Shown: in pieces, positions 1-7,817 of the stretch
Layout: each line of letters starts with the position of its first letter
Numbering within the stretch: the stretch's first letter is position 1
DNA from: Streptomyces sp. 130
GTDB lineage: Bacteria > Actinomycetota > Actinomycetes > Streptomycetales > Streptomycetaceae
Direction: 5' to 3'
Length of the DNA stretch: 64,000 bases
NCBI RefSeq assembly: GCF_007096885.1
Contig: NZ_VJNO01000021.1
Location: 1 to 64,000, forward strand
The notes under the pieces: generated by a model
Seen by the model: the letters and a program-made list of their open reading frames with translations, nothing else
The model's database searches: none
What the model was told of the DNA's origin: nothing
Translations under genes and position numbers: made by a program

Positions 1-68
1 GCCGCCGCTGCCCGCCGAGCGCCGCCGCCAGGGCGAGCCCCACATAGGCGCCGAGGCTCTCCGGGCCG

Positions 69-848
69 TCACTTCGCCGGCAGCAGCTCCGGACGCAGCA
101 TCAGCTCGCGCAGCTGGGCCCGGGTGAGCGGCGGGGACTTCAGCATCGGGCCCCGGACGACGTCGGCCTCGAAGCCGGTGCTGTCCCGCACGCCGAGCTG
201 GCTGCCGTCGGCGAGGACGAGCCGGGCGGTCAGCTCGGGCCCCCACTGCGGGGTGCCGCCCTCGCCGTAGTCCATGTCGTCGCTCCAGATGGTGAGCACC
301 CGGCCCCCGGACAGCTCTTCGCGCACGCAGTCCGTACGGGCGGGCGCCCCCTTCTCCGGCTCGCACAGGTCCGCGTCCGCTGCTCCGCCGCCGAGCTTCT
401 TGCGTACCGCCTCGGCGTCCATGACGTCGATGGTCAGATAGCCGACGCCGCCGTCCCGGCGGATCTCGTACTGCCCGTCCAGCGGCCCGGTCCTGGGCGG
501 CTCGGGCGGCAGGGGCGAAGCGTGCTTGATGATGTCGGCGAACGACACCTCTTCGACCGTGCCGGTCAGCTGCGGCAGCAGCTGGAGCAGCCGCACGTCC
601 CGAGGCGCCTCACCGGGCTCCTGGGCCAGGGACGCCACGGACGAGGTCTGCGGGGCGTCCGGCGCCGAGGTGAGCTGCGGGACGACGAACGCCCCCGCCG
701 CCACCGCGCAGACCGCCGTCACCGTCACCGCGGCCCGGCGCCGCCAGCGGACCCGGGCCGCCTTCGCGTACACGGCCTCCGTGCTGATGACCGGCCGCCC
801 CGCGTCCTCGGCGGCCCGCCCCAGCAGCTCACGCACGTCGTCACTCAT
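69..848 (-). CDS. Membrane-anchored protein coupled to a SigE-type ECF sigma factor
   Basis: A 259-residue protein with a short cytosolic N-terminus (1-38), one predicted membrane helix at about 39-58, and a long C-terminal part that would lie outside the membrane. I recognise no enzymatic motif and no HxxxCxxC zinc anti-sigma motif. Its ATG overlaps the stop of the upstream sigma-factor gene by ATGA, so the two are translationally coupled. That context and the single-helix topology suggest an accessory or anti-sigma-like partner, but this is inference. Function is otherwise unknown. Confidence 0.7.
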   Translation of the reverse strand: MSDDVRELLGRAAEDAGRPVISTEAVYAKAARVRWRRRAAVTVTAVCAVAAGAFVVPQLTSAPDAPQTSSVASLAQEPGEAPRDVRLLQLLPQLTGTVEEVSFADIIKHASPLPPEPPRTGPLDGQYEIRRDGGVGYLTIDVMDAEAVRKKLGGGAADADLCEPEKGAPARTDCVREELSGGRVLTIWSDDMDYGEGGTPQWGPELTARLVLADGSQLGVRDSTGFEADVVRGPMLKSPPLTRAQLRELMLRPELLPAK

Positions 849-1333
849 ACCAATACCTCCGCCATCTCGGCGCGCAGCGCCGCCAACCCCCGAGCCGTGT
901 GGCTCTTGACCGTGTTCTCCCGCATCCCGAGCGTCGCGGCCGTGGCCTCGACGCTCAGGTCCTCCCAGTAGCGCAGCACCAGGACCGCTCGCTGCCTGGG
1001 CGTGAGCCGGGCGAGCGCCGCCCGTACCGCCAGGCCGGTGTCGGTGTCGGGTGCCTCGACGGCCCGCTCGGGCAGTTCCCCGTACGCCTGCTCGCGGCGC
1101 CAGAACCTGCGGCGGCCCGCGATGAAGGTGTTGACCAGGGTCTTGCGGGCATACGCCTCGATGTTGTCGAGCCGCCCGTGCCGCCGCCCGCCCAGCACGA
1201 CCTTGACCAGGGTCGTCTGGACCAGGTCCTCGGCCTCGTGCCGGTCGCCGCAGAGCAGGAACGCACTGCGGAACAGGGCGGTACGTCTGCCCTCGACGAA
1301 GGCGTGCAGCGCGGCGTGGTCATCGCTCCGCAT
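845..1333 (-). CDS. SigE-family ECF RNA polymerase sigma factor
   Basis: A 162-residue ECF sigma factor. Region 2 carries the RSAFLLCGDRHEAEDLVQTT motif, which contacts core polymerase and the -10 element. Region 4 carries LTPRQRAVLVLRYWEDLSVEATAATLGM followed by the NTVKSH recognition helix. An open frame continues upstream to 1513, but the ATG at 1333 has a GGAAGGAC ribosome site and gives the normal family length, so I use it. It directs polymerase to a small regulon, probably its own operon. It is followed by a coupled membrane protein. The stimulus cannot be read from the sequence. Confidence 0.88.
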   Translation of the reverse strand: MRSDDHAALHAFVEGRRTALFRSAFLLCGDRHEAEDLVQTTLVKVVLGGRRHGRLDNIEAYARKTLVNTFIAGRRRFWRREQAYGELPERAVEAPDTDTGLAVRAALARLTPRQRAVLVLRYWEDLSVEATAATLGMRENTVKSHTARGLAALRAEMAEVLV

Positions 1334-1544
1334 CCGGTTGTCCTTCCCCCGGCCCGCGGGCGCGGACCGTCTCACCCTTCCAGTGCGGTGGCCGGCACGG
1401 CGGGTTGCAGCGTGTACGTGAGCAGTTTCGGGCGGCGGCGCCACCTCCTGGTCACCCCGCTCCGCTCTCGTAATACCCTGTAGGCTGAGCGACCCATTAC
1501 GCCTGCTTCGCACCGCCTCCGGACCGACGCCGTAAGGACACCTC

Positions 1545-2174
1545 GTGGAACTCGCCTATTACGCGGACTACGCCGTGCGCCTCGTCAACACCGAGCAGCC
1601 GTCCCGGAACGAGGACACCCTCATCTCCGTCGAGGCGGTCCGGGAGCTGTTCGGCCCCAGCGGCCAGGCGGCCCGGCGGGCGACCGACGCGGACGTGACC
1701 CGGTTCCGTTCGGTACGGGCCCGGCTGCGCGGGGTGTTCGAGGCGGCCGACGCCGGGGACGAGCGGCTGGCGGTGGACCGGCTGAACTCGCTGCTGATGG
1801 AGTTCCCGGTCAGCCCGCAGATCTCCGGGCACGAGGAGCGCGACGCGGACGGCAGGCCGGACTGGCACATGCACCTGGCGGACCACCCGTCCAACGCGAC
1901 CGCGGGGTACGCCGCGATCGCCTCCATGGGCCTGGCCTTCCACCTCACCTCGCACGGTGTGGACCGGCTCGGCCTGTGCGAGGCCGCGCCGTGCCGCAAC
2001 GCCTACCTCGACACCTCGACCAACCGCTCCCGCCGCTACTGCTCGGACCGCTGCGCGACCCGGGCCAACGTGGCCGCCTACCGGGCCCGCAAGCGCCTGG
2101 AGACCGAGCGCGCCGCCGAGACCGGCCGCACCGCGGAGACCGCCCAGGCCACCACCCCGCGCACCGAGCGCTGA
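1545..2174 (+). CDS. CGNR-type zinc-finger regulator (ABATE-like N-terminus)
   Basis: A 209-residue protein starting at GTG with an AAGGACA ribosome site. Residues 1-120 resemble the stress-associated N-terminal domain that precedes CGNR fingers. The C-terminal finger (about 145-185) has CEAAPC, a TSTNRSRRYCS segment and an arginine-rich tail. The hallmark CGNR tetrapeptide reads CATR here, so this is a variant finger. The family is presumed DNA-binding. The last 97 bases are antisense to the end of sodX, with which it converges. Confidence 0.8.
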   Translation: MELAYYADYAVRLVNTEQPSRNEDTLISVEAVRELFGPSGQAARRATDADVTRFRSVRARLRGVFEAADAGDERLAVDRLNSLLMEFPVSPQISGHEERDADGRPDWHMHLADHPSNATAGYAAIASMGLAFHLTSHGVDRLGLCEAAPCRNAYLDTSTNRSRRYCSDRCATRANVAAYRARKRLETERAAETGRTAETAQATTPRTER

Positions 2175-2536
2175 TCCTTCGTCAGCGGCCGGTACCGCGC
2201 CCGGGCCCGGGCCAGCACCAGCTCCTCGGGCACCGTCCCGTAGTCCGTACTGTCCCCGCCCGCGAAACTGTTGTCCCCCAGCACCCACCAGCCCCCGGCC
2301 CGCCGCTCCACGGCCCGCTTCACGACCAGCAGGTCCTGCTGGAACGGGTGGCGCAGGATCACCACGTCCCCGGGGCGCACCTCCGCCCCGTACTGCACGA
2401 GCAGCCAGTCCCCGTGATGCAGCGTGGGCACCATCGAGGGCCCGGTCACCTCCACCACCTGGAACGGCACCCGCCCCGCCAGCCCCCGCGCGGGCTGCTC
2501 GTCGGCCAGCTCCGGCACCTCCGGCACGTCCCTCAT
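2078..2536 (-). CDS. sodX: Nickel superoxide dismutase maturation protease SodX
   Basis: A signal-peptidase I-like (S26) protein of about 152 residues that removes the N-terminal propeptide of SodN so that His1 can bind nickel. The catalytic serine lies in VTGPSMVPTLHHGDWLLV and the general-base lysine in LLVVKRAVERR; the GDNS box follows. I chose the ATG at 2536 because GGGGAGGAG precedes it; in-frame ATGs at 2608 and 2707 lack a ribosome site. It normally stands head to head with sodN, but here a transposon lies between them. Its 3' end overlaps the convergent CGNR gene by 97 bases, so its last ~32 residues are encoded opposite that gene. Confidence 0.85.
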   Translation of the reverse strand: MRDVPEVPELADEQPARGLAGRVPFQVVEVTGPSMVPTLHHGDWLLVQYGAEVRPGDVVILRHPFQQDLLVVKRAVERRAGGWWVLGDNSFAGGDSTDYGTVPEELVLARARARYRPLTKDQRSVRGVVAWAVSAVRPVSAARSVSRRLRAR

Positions 2537-2785
2537 CTCCTCCCCAGTCCGTCCGGTAAACCGTCCCTCACCGGATTTCGTACTTTCGGCCACTGGTCCC
2601 ACACTCATCCCGGACTTTGGCCTAAGCCGCCGAGGCGCTCGCCCGAGGTATTTCTCTAGGGTGCCCCATTCTTCAGTATCGAAATGAGGACTTCGGTGCC
2701 GGGCCAATGAGGGTGGTGTTCGCTGCGCAGTGGCCCTGACCTGCGTTCTCTTACGTTGTCAGTGAGGGCTGTTAGGTTGCGGATC

Positions 2786-4033
2786 ATGACGGCTACAGCA
2801 GCGACCGAGCGGGGTTCCGGGCTCGCCCGGTACACCTTCCGGCTCCGCGTGTCGTCGACCGCGCTCGTCCGGCTGGAGGCCGAGTGGGCGCGGTGTCGGT
2901 GGGTGTGGAACGAGTGCGTGGCGATGTCCCGCAAGGTCCACGCCGCAAACCGCGACGCCGTGGAAAAGACGACGTGCGCCCCGGCGCAGCTGGACAGGAT
3001 GCTGACCGAGGCGCGGCAGTCGATGGCGTGGCTCCGCGCAGGTGCGTCGGTGCCGCAGCAGCAGGTCATCCGCGACTTCTCGAAGTCCCGTGCCAGGGCG
3101 GTCAAGGACATCAAGGCGAAGGTGCCGGTGCGGCGGCGGGCCGGGATGCCCCGGATGAAGCGCAAGCGGGACACACGGCCCACGCTGAACTACACCCTGC
3201 GCGCGTTCCGTCTGAAGGACGGCCGCCTCCACCTCGCGGGCGGCGTCTCCCTGACGGTCGTCTGGTCCCGCCCACTCCCGTCCGTCCCTTCCAGCGTGCG
3301 CGTTTACCAGGACAGTCTGGGGCACTGGTACGCGTCGTTCGTCGTCGCCACCGAACCCCAGCCGCTCCCCGCCACGGGGCGCGTGCTGGGCGTCGACTGG
3401 GGCGTCAAGGAGACCGCCACCACCACATCCGACGCCCACGACCTGCCTCATCCTGAGCACGGGAAGAGCGCGGCGCGGAAGCTGGAGCGCTGTCAGCGGA
3501 TGATGGCCCGCCGCCGCCCCGCCAAGGGCAAGGCCGCCTCCAAGGGCTACCGCAACGCCAGGCGACTGACGGCGAAGGTGCTCAAGAAGGTGGCGCGACA
3601 GCGGCAGGACACCGCCCGCAAGTGGGCCAAGGCGGTGGTCCGCGACCACGACGCCATCGCGGTGGAGGACTTCCGTCCGAAGTTCCTGGCGAAGACCACC
3701 ATGGCCCGCAAGGCCGCCGACGCCGCGATCGGCGCCACCAAAGCCGCCCTCATCGAGATGGGCCGCAAGCACGCACGGGACATTCGTCTCGTGCATCCCG
3801 CGCACACCACCAGGGACTGCGCACAGTGCGGAGCGAGAGCCAAGCACGCACTACCTCTTTCGGAACGTACCTACACCTGCACCGCGTGCGGAGCCGCGTC
3901 CCCCAGGGACAAGAACTCCGCGCACGTCATGCTGGTCCGGGCTGGTCTCAACCCGGCTGGTGCCGATCGTGTAAGAGCCGGAGGACCGCAGGTCCCCGGC
4001 CAACGTGAGCCAGAAATCCCCGCCACCCTTTAG
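2786..4033 (+). CDS. tnpB: TnpB RNA-guided nuclease of an IS200/IS605-type element
   Basis: A 415-residue TnpB, the normal family length. An N-terminal helix-turn-helix/wedge region is followed by a split RuvC domain with all three acidic residues visible: D204 in LGVDWG, E294 in IAVEDF and D375 in SPRDKNSA. A four-cysteine zinc finger (C345, C348, C365, C368) sits between the last two. The catalytic site therefore looks intact. Family members cut DNA using an omegaRNA made from the 3' end of the element. The ATG at 2786 is preferred over an in-frame GTG at 2756. The tail REPEIPATL is typical for actinobacterial copies. Confidence 0.9.
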   Translation: MTATAATERGSGLARYTFRLRVSSTALVRLEAEWARCRWVWNECVAMSRKVHAANRDAVEKTTCAPAQLDRMLTEARQSMAWLRAGASVPQQQVIRDFSKSRARAVKDIKAKVPVRRRAGMPRMKRKRDTRPTLNYTLRAFRLKDGRLHLAGGVSLTVVWSRPLPSVPSSVRVYQDSLGHWYASFVVATEPQPLPATGRVLGVDWGVKETATTTSDAHDLPHPEHGKSAARKLERCQRMMARRRPAKGKAASKGYRNARRLTAKVLKKVARQRQDTARKWAKAVVRDHDAIAVEDFRPKFLAKTTMARKAADAAIGATKAALIEMGRKHARDIRLVHPAHTTRDCAQCGARAKHALPLSERTYTCTACGAASPRDKNSAHVMLVRAGLNPAGADRVRAGGPQVPGQREPEIPATL

Positions 4034-4046
4034 GGCAGGGAGGACG
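3880..4046 (+). ncRNA. Putative omegaRNA region of the TnpB element
   Basis: By analogy with characterised TnpB systems, the guide RNA scaffold spans the 3' end of tnpB and the right end of the element. The terminal hairpin at 4018-4043 is visible. The guide would be read from the flank, here the sodN 5' region just after about 4046. The 5' boundary is a guess; no RNA data support it. Confidence 0.4.
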
Positions 4047-4097
4047 TCAAGGAGTAATGTCCCACCTGAGAAGACGATCACGAGGAAGGACAGCTCA

Positions 4098-4493
4098 ATG
4101 CTTTCCCGCCTGTTTGCCCCCAAGGTGAAGGTCAGCGCCCACTGCGACCTGCCCTGCGGCGTGTACGACCCGGCCCAGGCCCGCATCGAGGCGGAGTCCG
4201 TCAAGGCCGTCCAGGAGAAGTTCCAGGCCAACGAGGACCCGCACTTCCGGGCCCGCGCCGTGGTCATCAAGGAGCAGCGCGCCGAGCTCGCGAAGCACCA
4301 CGTCTCGGTCCTGTGGAGCGACTACTTCAAGGCCCCGCACTTCGAGAAGTACCCGCAGCTGCACCAGCTGGTCAACGACACCCTGAAGGCCCTCTCGGCC
4401 GCCAAGGGCTCGACGGACCCGGCCACCGGCCAGAAGGCGCTGGACCTGATCGCGGAGATCGACAAGATCTTCTGGGAGACCAAGAAGGCTTGA
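4098..4493 (+). CDS. sodN: Nickel-containing superoxide dismutase
   Basis: A 131-residue precursor of Ni-SOD, which disproportionates superoxide to oxygen and peroxide. The 14-residue propeptide is removed by SodX to expose the nickel hook HCDLPCGVY (H15, C16, C20 in the precursor). The rest is the all-helical hexamer-forming body. The start has an AGGAAGGAC ribosome site. In S. coelicolor sodN is induced by nickel and silenced by an antisense fragment of sodF mRNA that pairs near the ribosome site. Here only about 50 bases separate the transposon end from the start codon, so the promoter may be altered. Confidence 0.97.
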   Translation: MLSRLFAPKVKVSAHCDLPCGVYDPAQARIEAESVKAVQEKFQANEDPHFRARAVVIKEQRAELAKHHVSVLWSDYFKAPHFEKYPQLHQLVNDTLKALSAAKGSTDPATGQKALDLIAEIDKIFWETKKA

Positions 4494-4503
4494 TCTCCGG
4501 TTA

Positions 4504-4760
4504 GGCCGTCCGACCCGCGATTCCGCTGGTCGGACTCCCTACCTGCCCGCACCCGGTCCACAGGCCGCCGAGCACGGCGTCCGTCGCGGGCCGGGTGCGG
4601 TTTTCGTTTTCCGGCCGCAGGTGCGCGTGGATCCGCAGCGGGCTGACGGCGGACGCGTGGCCGAGGACGGGTTGAAGCTGTTTCACGCTCGCGCCGTCCG
4701 CGGTGGGCGCGGAGGCGTGGAAGTGCCGCAGGCCGTGGGTCACGCCGATGTGATGCGTGG
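4504..4760 (-). pseudogene. Tyrosine-recombinase (integrase) C-terminal fragment
   Basis: On the minus strand a fragment matches the C-terminal end of a phage/ICE integrase. GLRHFHASAPTADGASVKQL recalls the HxxR box (usually HDLRH), followed by LGHASA and a degraded RIHAHLRPENENRT segment ending in TDAVLG. The nucleophile position, normally Tyr in a TYGHLWP-like context, is His, and the N-terminal two thirds are missing. It is therefore a dead remnant. It lies between sodN and the arsenic genes, marking one edge of a likely former mobile island. Confidence 0.72.
4508..4535 (+). terminator. Possible sodN terminator
   Basis: Inverted repeat GTCCGACC / GGTCGGAC (8 bp perfect, 12-base loop) 15 bases after the sodN stop. 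No T-tract, as is usual in Streptomyces. Confidence 0.5.
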
Positions 4761-4786
4761 CGGTGTTCTCCGTGCGGAGGCCCTTT

Positions 4787-5254
4787 TCAGGATGCGGCCC
4801 CGTCGCAGGCCGTCGCGCGTGCACCCCTTGGGCGGGCCGGGACCGGGGCGATCTCGGCGATCAGGTCCTCCACCAGGGCCTTGATCTCGTCGCGGATACG
4901 GCGGACCGCTTCGACGCCCTGGCCGGCCGGGTCGTCGAGCTTCCAGTCCAGGTAACGCTTGCCGGGGAAGACGGGGCAGGTGTCGCCGCAGCCCATGGTG
5001 ACGCACACGTCGGACTCCTTCACCGCGTCCACGGTGAGGATCTTCGGGGCCTCGGCGGAGATGTCGATGCCGGCCTCGGCCATCGCGGCGACGGCGGCGG
5101 GGTTGACCCGGGTGCCCGGGTCGGAGCCGGCGGAACGGACCTCGACGCGGTCTCCGGCCAAGTGGGTCAGCCAGGCGGCGGCCATCTGGGAGCGGCCGGC
5201 GTTGTGGACGCAGACGAACAGGACGGACGGCTTCGTGCCGGTGCTCTCGGGCAT
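4787..5254 (-). CDS. arsC: Arsenate reductase, low-molecular-weight phosphatase type
   Basis: A 155-residue enzyme that reduces arsenate to arsenite so that Acr3 can export it. The catalytic P-loop CVHNAGRSQMA (Cx5R) is near the N-terminus. The resolving cysteines lie in MGCGDTCPVFPGK, as in thioredoxin- or mycothiol-linked members. The start is ATG 5254, with ATG 5269 as an alternative. It is transcribed away from arsR1, sharing an intergenic region with paired inverted repeats. A short C-terminal extension carries an extra cysteine. Confidence 0.92.
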   Translation of the reverse strand: MPESTGTKPSVLFVCVHNAGRSQMAAAWLTHLAGDRVEVRSAGSDPGTRVNPAAVAAMAEAGIDISAEAPKILTVDAVKESDVCVTMGCGDTCPVFPGKRYLDWKLDDPAGQGVEAVRRIRDEIKALVEDLIAEIAPVPARPRGARATACDGAAS

Positions 5255-5299
5255 GAGGGGCTCTCTCATCTCGCGGCGGCCGGGTGCCACCCATGGCAT

Positions 5300-5352
5300 C
5301 AGCGTCCGCTGGTGTCAGCGAATGGTGATGTGAAAGTATCAGCGCATGCTGA
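5300..5352. promoter_or_regulatory. Divergent arsC/arsR1 promoter region with candidate ArsR operators
   Basis: Two short palindromes lie between the divergent genes: CAGCG-TC-CGCTG at 5300-5311 and TCAGC-GCAT-GCTGA at 5339-5352. The second covers the arsR1 start codon at 5346. Binding here would repress both directions. Operator function is inferred. Confidence 0.5.
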
Positions 5353-5654
5353 CTTCAGTCGATCCTGATGTGATTCGGGCGCTGGGAGATCCGCTCCGGC
5401 TGCAGATCGTGACCCTGCTGGCGCGCGAGACGCTGTGCACCACGCACCTGGTGGAGGAGACCGGGGCCAAGCAGACCAACCTGTCCAACCACATGAAGGT
5501 GCTGCGCGAGGCCGGCCTGGTGGAGACCGAGCCGTGCGGTCGCTTCACCTACTACAGGCTCAAGTCCGACGTCCTGGCCGGCCTGTCCGCACAGTTCGCC
5601 GGGCTCGCCGAATCCGCCCGCGCCGCCGCCGAGAACAAGAGGGCATGCCCGTGA
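5346..5654 (+). CDS. arsR: ArsR-family arsenical repressor (first copy)
   Basis: A 102-residue winged-helix repressor of the SmtB/ArsR family. The recognition helix region is KQTNLSNHMKVLREAGLVE. Cys31 (RETLCTTH) lies where arsenite-binding cysteines occur in the alpha-3 helix, and another cysteine is the penultimate residue (C101). The sensing site therefore differs from the CVC type of the second copy at 8336. Its end overlaps the start of acr3. It probably represses arsC and the arsR-acr3-monooxygenase operon until arsenite binds. Confidence 0.9.
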   Translation: MLTSVDPDVIRALGDPLRLQIVTLLARETLCTTHLVEETGAKQTNLSNHMKVLREAGLVETEPCGRFTYYRLKSDVLAGLSAQFAGLAESARAAAENKRACP

Positions 5655-6757
5655 CCTCCGCCGCCCACGCCCAGAGCGCCCAGGAGAGCGGGGACGACTC
5701 GGTCGTCAAGAAGCTCTCCACCCTCGACCGCTACCTCGCGGTGTGGATTCTCGCCGCGATGGCCACCGGTCTGGGCCTGGGCCGGCTCATCCCCGGTCTG
5801 AACGACGCCCTCGCGAAGGTGGAGACCGGCGGGATCTCCCTGCCGATCGCGCTCGGCCTGCTGGTCATGATGTATCCGGTGCTGGCGAAGGTCCGCTACG
5901 ACCGGCTCGACGCCGTCACCGGCGACCGCAAGCTGATGGTCTCCTCGCTGGTCGTCAACTGGGTCGTCGGCCCCGCGGTGATGTTCGCGCTGGCCTGGAT
6001 CTTCTTGCCGGACCTGCCCGAGTACCGCACCGGCCTGATCGTCGTCGGCCTGGCCCGCTGCATCGCCATGGTCATCATCTGGAACGACCTGGCCTGCGGC
6101 GACCGGGAAGCCGCCGCCGTCCTGGTCGCCCTCAACTCCGTCTTCCAGGTCCTCGCGTTCGGCCTGCTCGGCTGGTTCTACCTCGACCTGCTGCCCGGCC
6201 GGCTCGGGCTCGGCGACGGCGAGCACCTCGACGTCCCGATGGGGAAGATCGCGCTGAACGTGGTCATCTTCCTCGGCGTCCCGCTCGCCGCCGGCTTCCT
6301 CACCCGCCGCCTGGGCGAGAAGAGGATGGGCCGCGCCGACTACGAGCAGCGGTTCCTGCCGAAGATCGGCCCGTGGGCGCTGTACGGGCTGCTGTTCACG
6401 ATCGTCATCCTCTTCGCCCTCCAGGGGAAGACCATCACGTCGCAGCCGCTGGACGTCGCCCGGATCGCGCTGCCGCTGCTGGTGTACTTCGCCGTCATGT
6501 TCTTCGGCACGTTCCTGCTCGGCAAGGGCCTGGGCCTGGCCTACGACCGCACCGCGACGCTCGCGTTCACGGCGGCGGGCAACAACTTCGAGCTGGCGAT
6601 CGCGGTCGCCATCGCCACCTTCGGCGTCACTTCCGGCCAGGCCCTGTCCGGCGTCGTCGGCCCGCTCATCGAAGTACCGGTGCTGATCGGCCTGGTCCAC
6701 GTCGCGCTCGCCTGGCGCAGGCGTTTCGGCGCCGACGCGGTGACGACGGCCCCGTGA
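5645..6757 (+). CDS. acr3: Arsenite efflux permease Acr3
   Basis: A 370-residue, ten-helix permease of the Acr3 (BART superfamily) type that expels arsenite across the cytoplasmic membrane. The signature GLARCIAMVIIWNDLACGD in the fourth helix contains the essential cysteine (C139) and C151. The ATG at 5645 overlaps arsR by 10 bases; a GTG at 5651 would give a GTGA overlap and is equally plausible. It works downstream of ArsC. Confidence 0.95.
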   Translation: MPVTSAAHAQSAQESGDDSVVKKLSTLDRYLAVWILAAMATGLGLGRLIPGLNDALAKVETGGISLPIALGLLVMMYPVLAKVRYDRLDAVTGDRKLMVSSLVVNWVVGPAVMFALAWIFLPDLPEYRTGLIVVGLARCIAMVIIWNDLACGDREAAAVLVALNSVFQVLAFGLLGWFYLDLLPGRLGLGDGEHLDVPMGKIALNVVIFLGVPLAAGFLTRRLGEKRMGRADYEQRFLPKIGPWALYGLLFTIVILFALQGKTITSQPLDVARIALPLLVYFAVMFFGTFLLGKGLGLAYDRTATLAFTAAGNNFELAIAVAIATFGVTSGQALSGVVGPLIEVPVLIGLVHVALAWRRRFGADAVTTAP

Positions 6758-7812
6758 CGCGGCGGACGGATGTGGTGGTGGTCGGCGGCGGCCAGGCAGG
6801 GCTCGCCGCCGGCTACCACCTGCGCCGCCGAGGTCTCGACTTCGTCATCCTGGAGGCGGATGCGGCGCCGGGCGGGTCCTGGCAGCACATGTGGGACTCG
6901 CTGCACCTGTTCTCCCCGGCCGAGCACTCCTCGCTGCCCGGCCGCCTCATGCCCGCCCAGGCGGGCGAGACCTACCCGGGCGCCGGGCACGTGGTGGACT
7001 ACCTCGCCGACTACGTGCACCGCTACGACCTGCCCGTTCAGCACGGCAGCCGCGTGGACGCCGTACGCCGCGACGCGGACCGCCTCCTGGTCGAGGCGGG
7101 CTCCAGCACCTGGGCGGCCCGCGCGGTCATCAGCGCCACCGGCAGCTGGTCGCGGCCCTTCCTCCCCGCCGTTCCCGGCCGGTCGGCCTTCGCCGGTCGG
7201 CAGCTGCACACGGTGAACTACCGCAGTCCGGGCCACTTCGCCGGGCAGCGTGTCGTCGTGGTGGGCGGAGGGAACTCCGGGGCCCAGATCGCCGCCGATC
7301 TCGCCCTGGACGGCGGAGCCGAGGTGACGTGGGTGACCCGGCGCCCGCCGCGGTTCCTGCCGGACGACATCGACGGCCGCGCCCTCTTCGAGGTCGCCAC
7401 CGCCCGCCGCCGGGCCCTGGACACCGGCCGTACCGACACCGGTGGGGTGGCTTCGCTCGGCGACATCGTGGTTGTGCCGCCCGTCCGAGCCGCCCGCGAC
7501 GCCGGACTCCTCACCGCGAAGCCGATGTTCGCCCGGCTCACCGCCACCGGTGTCCGGTGGGCCGACGGCAGCCAGAGCGACGCGGACGCGGTGATCTGGT
7601 GCACCGGCTTCCGCCCGGCCCTGGCCCACCTCGCCCCGCTGGACCTGCGGGGCCCGCGCGGGCACATCCCCACCGACGGCACGCGCGCCCTCGGCGAACC
7701 GCGGCTGCACCTGCTCGGCTACGGCGACTGGACCGGCCCGGCCTCCGCCACCCTGATCGGTGTCGGCCGCACCGCCCGCGACGCCGCCAGCGCGATCGCG
7801 CAGCTGCCTTGA
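6754..7812 (+). CDS. Flavin-dependent monooxygenase of the ArsO type
   Basis: A 352-residue FAD/NAD(P)-binding oxidoreductase with two Rossmann motifs: VVVVGGGQAGLAAGYHLRRR at the N-terminus and VVVVGGGNSG near residue 165. WQHMWDSLHLFSPAEHSSLP is typical of the ArsO-like flavoproteins found in actinobacterial ars operons. The GTG start overlaps the acr3 stop (GTGA), so it is co-translated with the pump. The substrate is not proven; an organoarsenical or a thiol-linked reaction is plausible. It is the last gene of the arsR1 operon. Confidence 0.82.
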   Translation: MTRRTDVVVVGGGQAGLAAGYHLRRRGLDFVILEADAAPGGSWQHMWDSLHLFSPAEHSSLPGRLMPAQAGETYPGAGHVVDYLADYVHRYDLPVQHGSRVDAVRRDADRLLVEAGSSTWAARAVISATGSWSRPFLPAVPGRSAFAGRQLHTVNYRSPGHFAGQRVVVVGGGNSGAQIAADLALDGGAEVTWVTRRPPRFLPDDIDGRALFEVATARRRALDTGRTDTGGVASLGDIVVVPPVRAARDAGLLTAKPMFARLTATGVRWADGSQSDADAVIWCTGFRPALAHLAPLDLRGPRGHIPTDGTRALGEPRLHLLGYGDWTGPASATLIGVGRTARDAASAIAQLP

Positions 7813-7817
7813 CCGGC

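Larger units (their letters stand above)
2740..4046 (+). mobile_element. TnpB-only IS200/IS605-like element between sodX and sodN (ends approximate)
   Basis: A single tnpB gene with no TnpA (Y1 transposase) gene beside it. The right end carries an imperfect hairpin (4018-4043, CCC-TTTA-GGG core) of the kind seen at IS605-type ends, and the tnpB stop codon lies inside that hairpin. The left end cannot be fixed from one copy; it lies somewhere upstream of 2786. The element sits between two divergent genes that belong together, which is direct evidence of insertion. Without TnpA it should move only if a transposase is supplied from elsewhere. Confidence 0.7.

Noticed and set aside
2700..2785. 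Exact left end and TAM of the TnpB element
   Set aside because: A single copy without an empty-site comparison does not define the left end; any boundary would be a guess.
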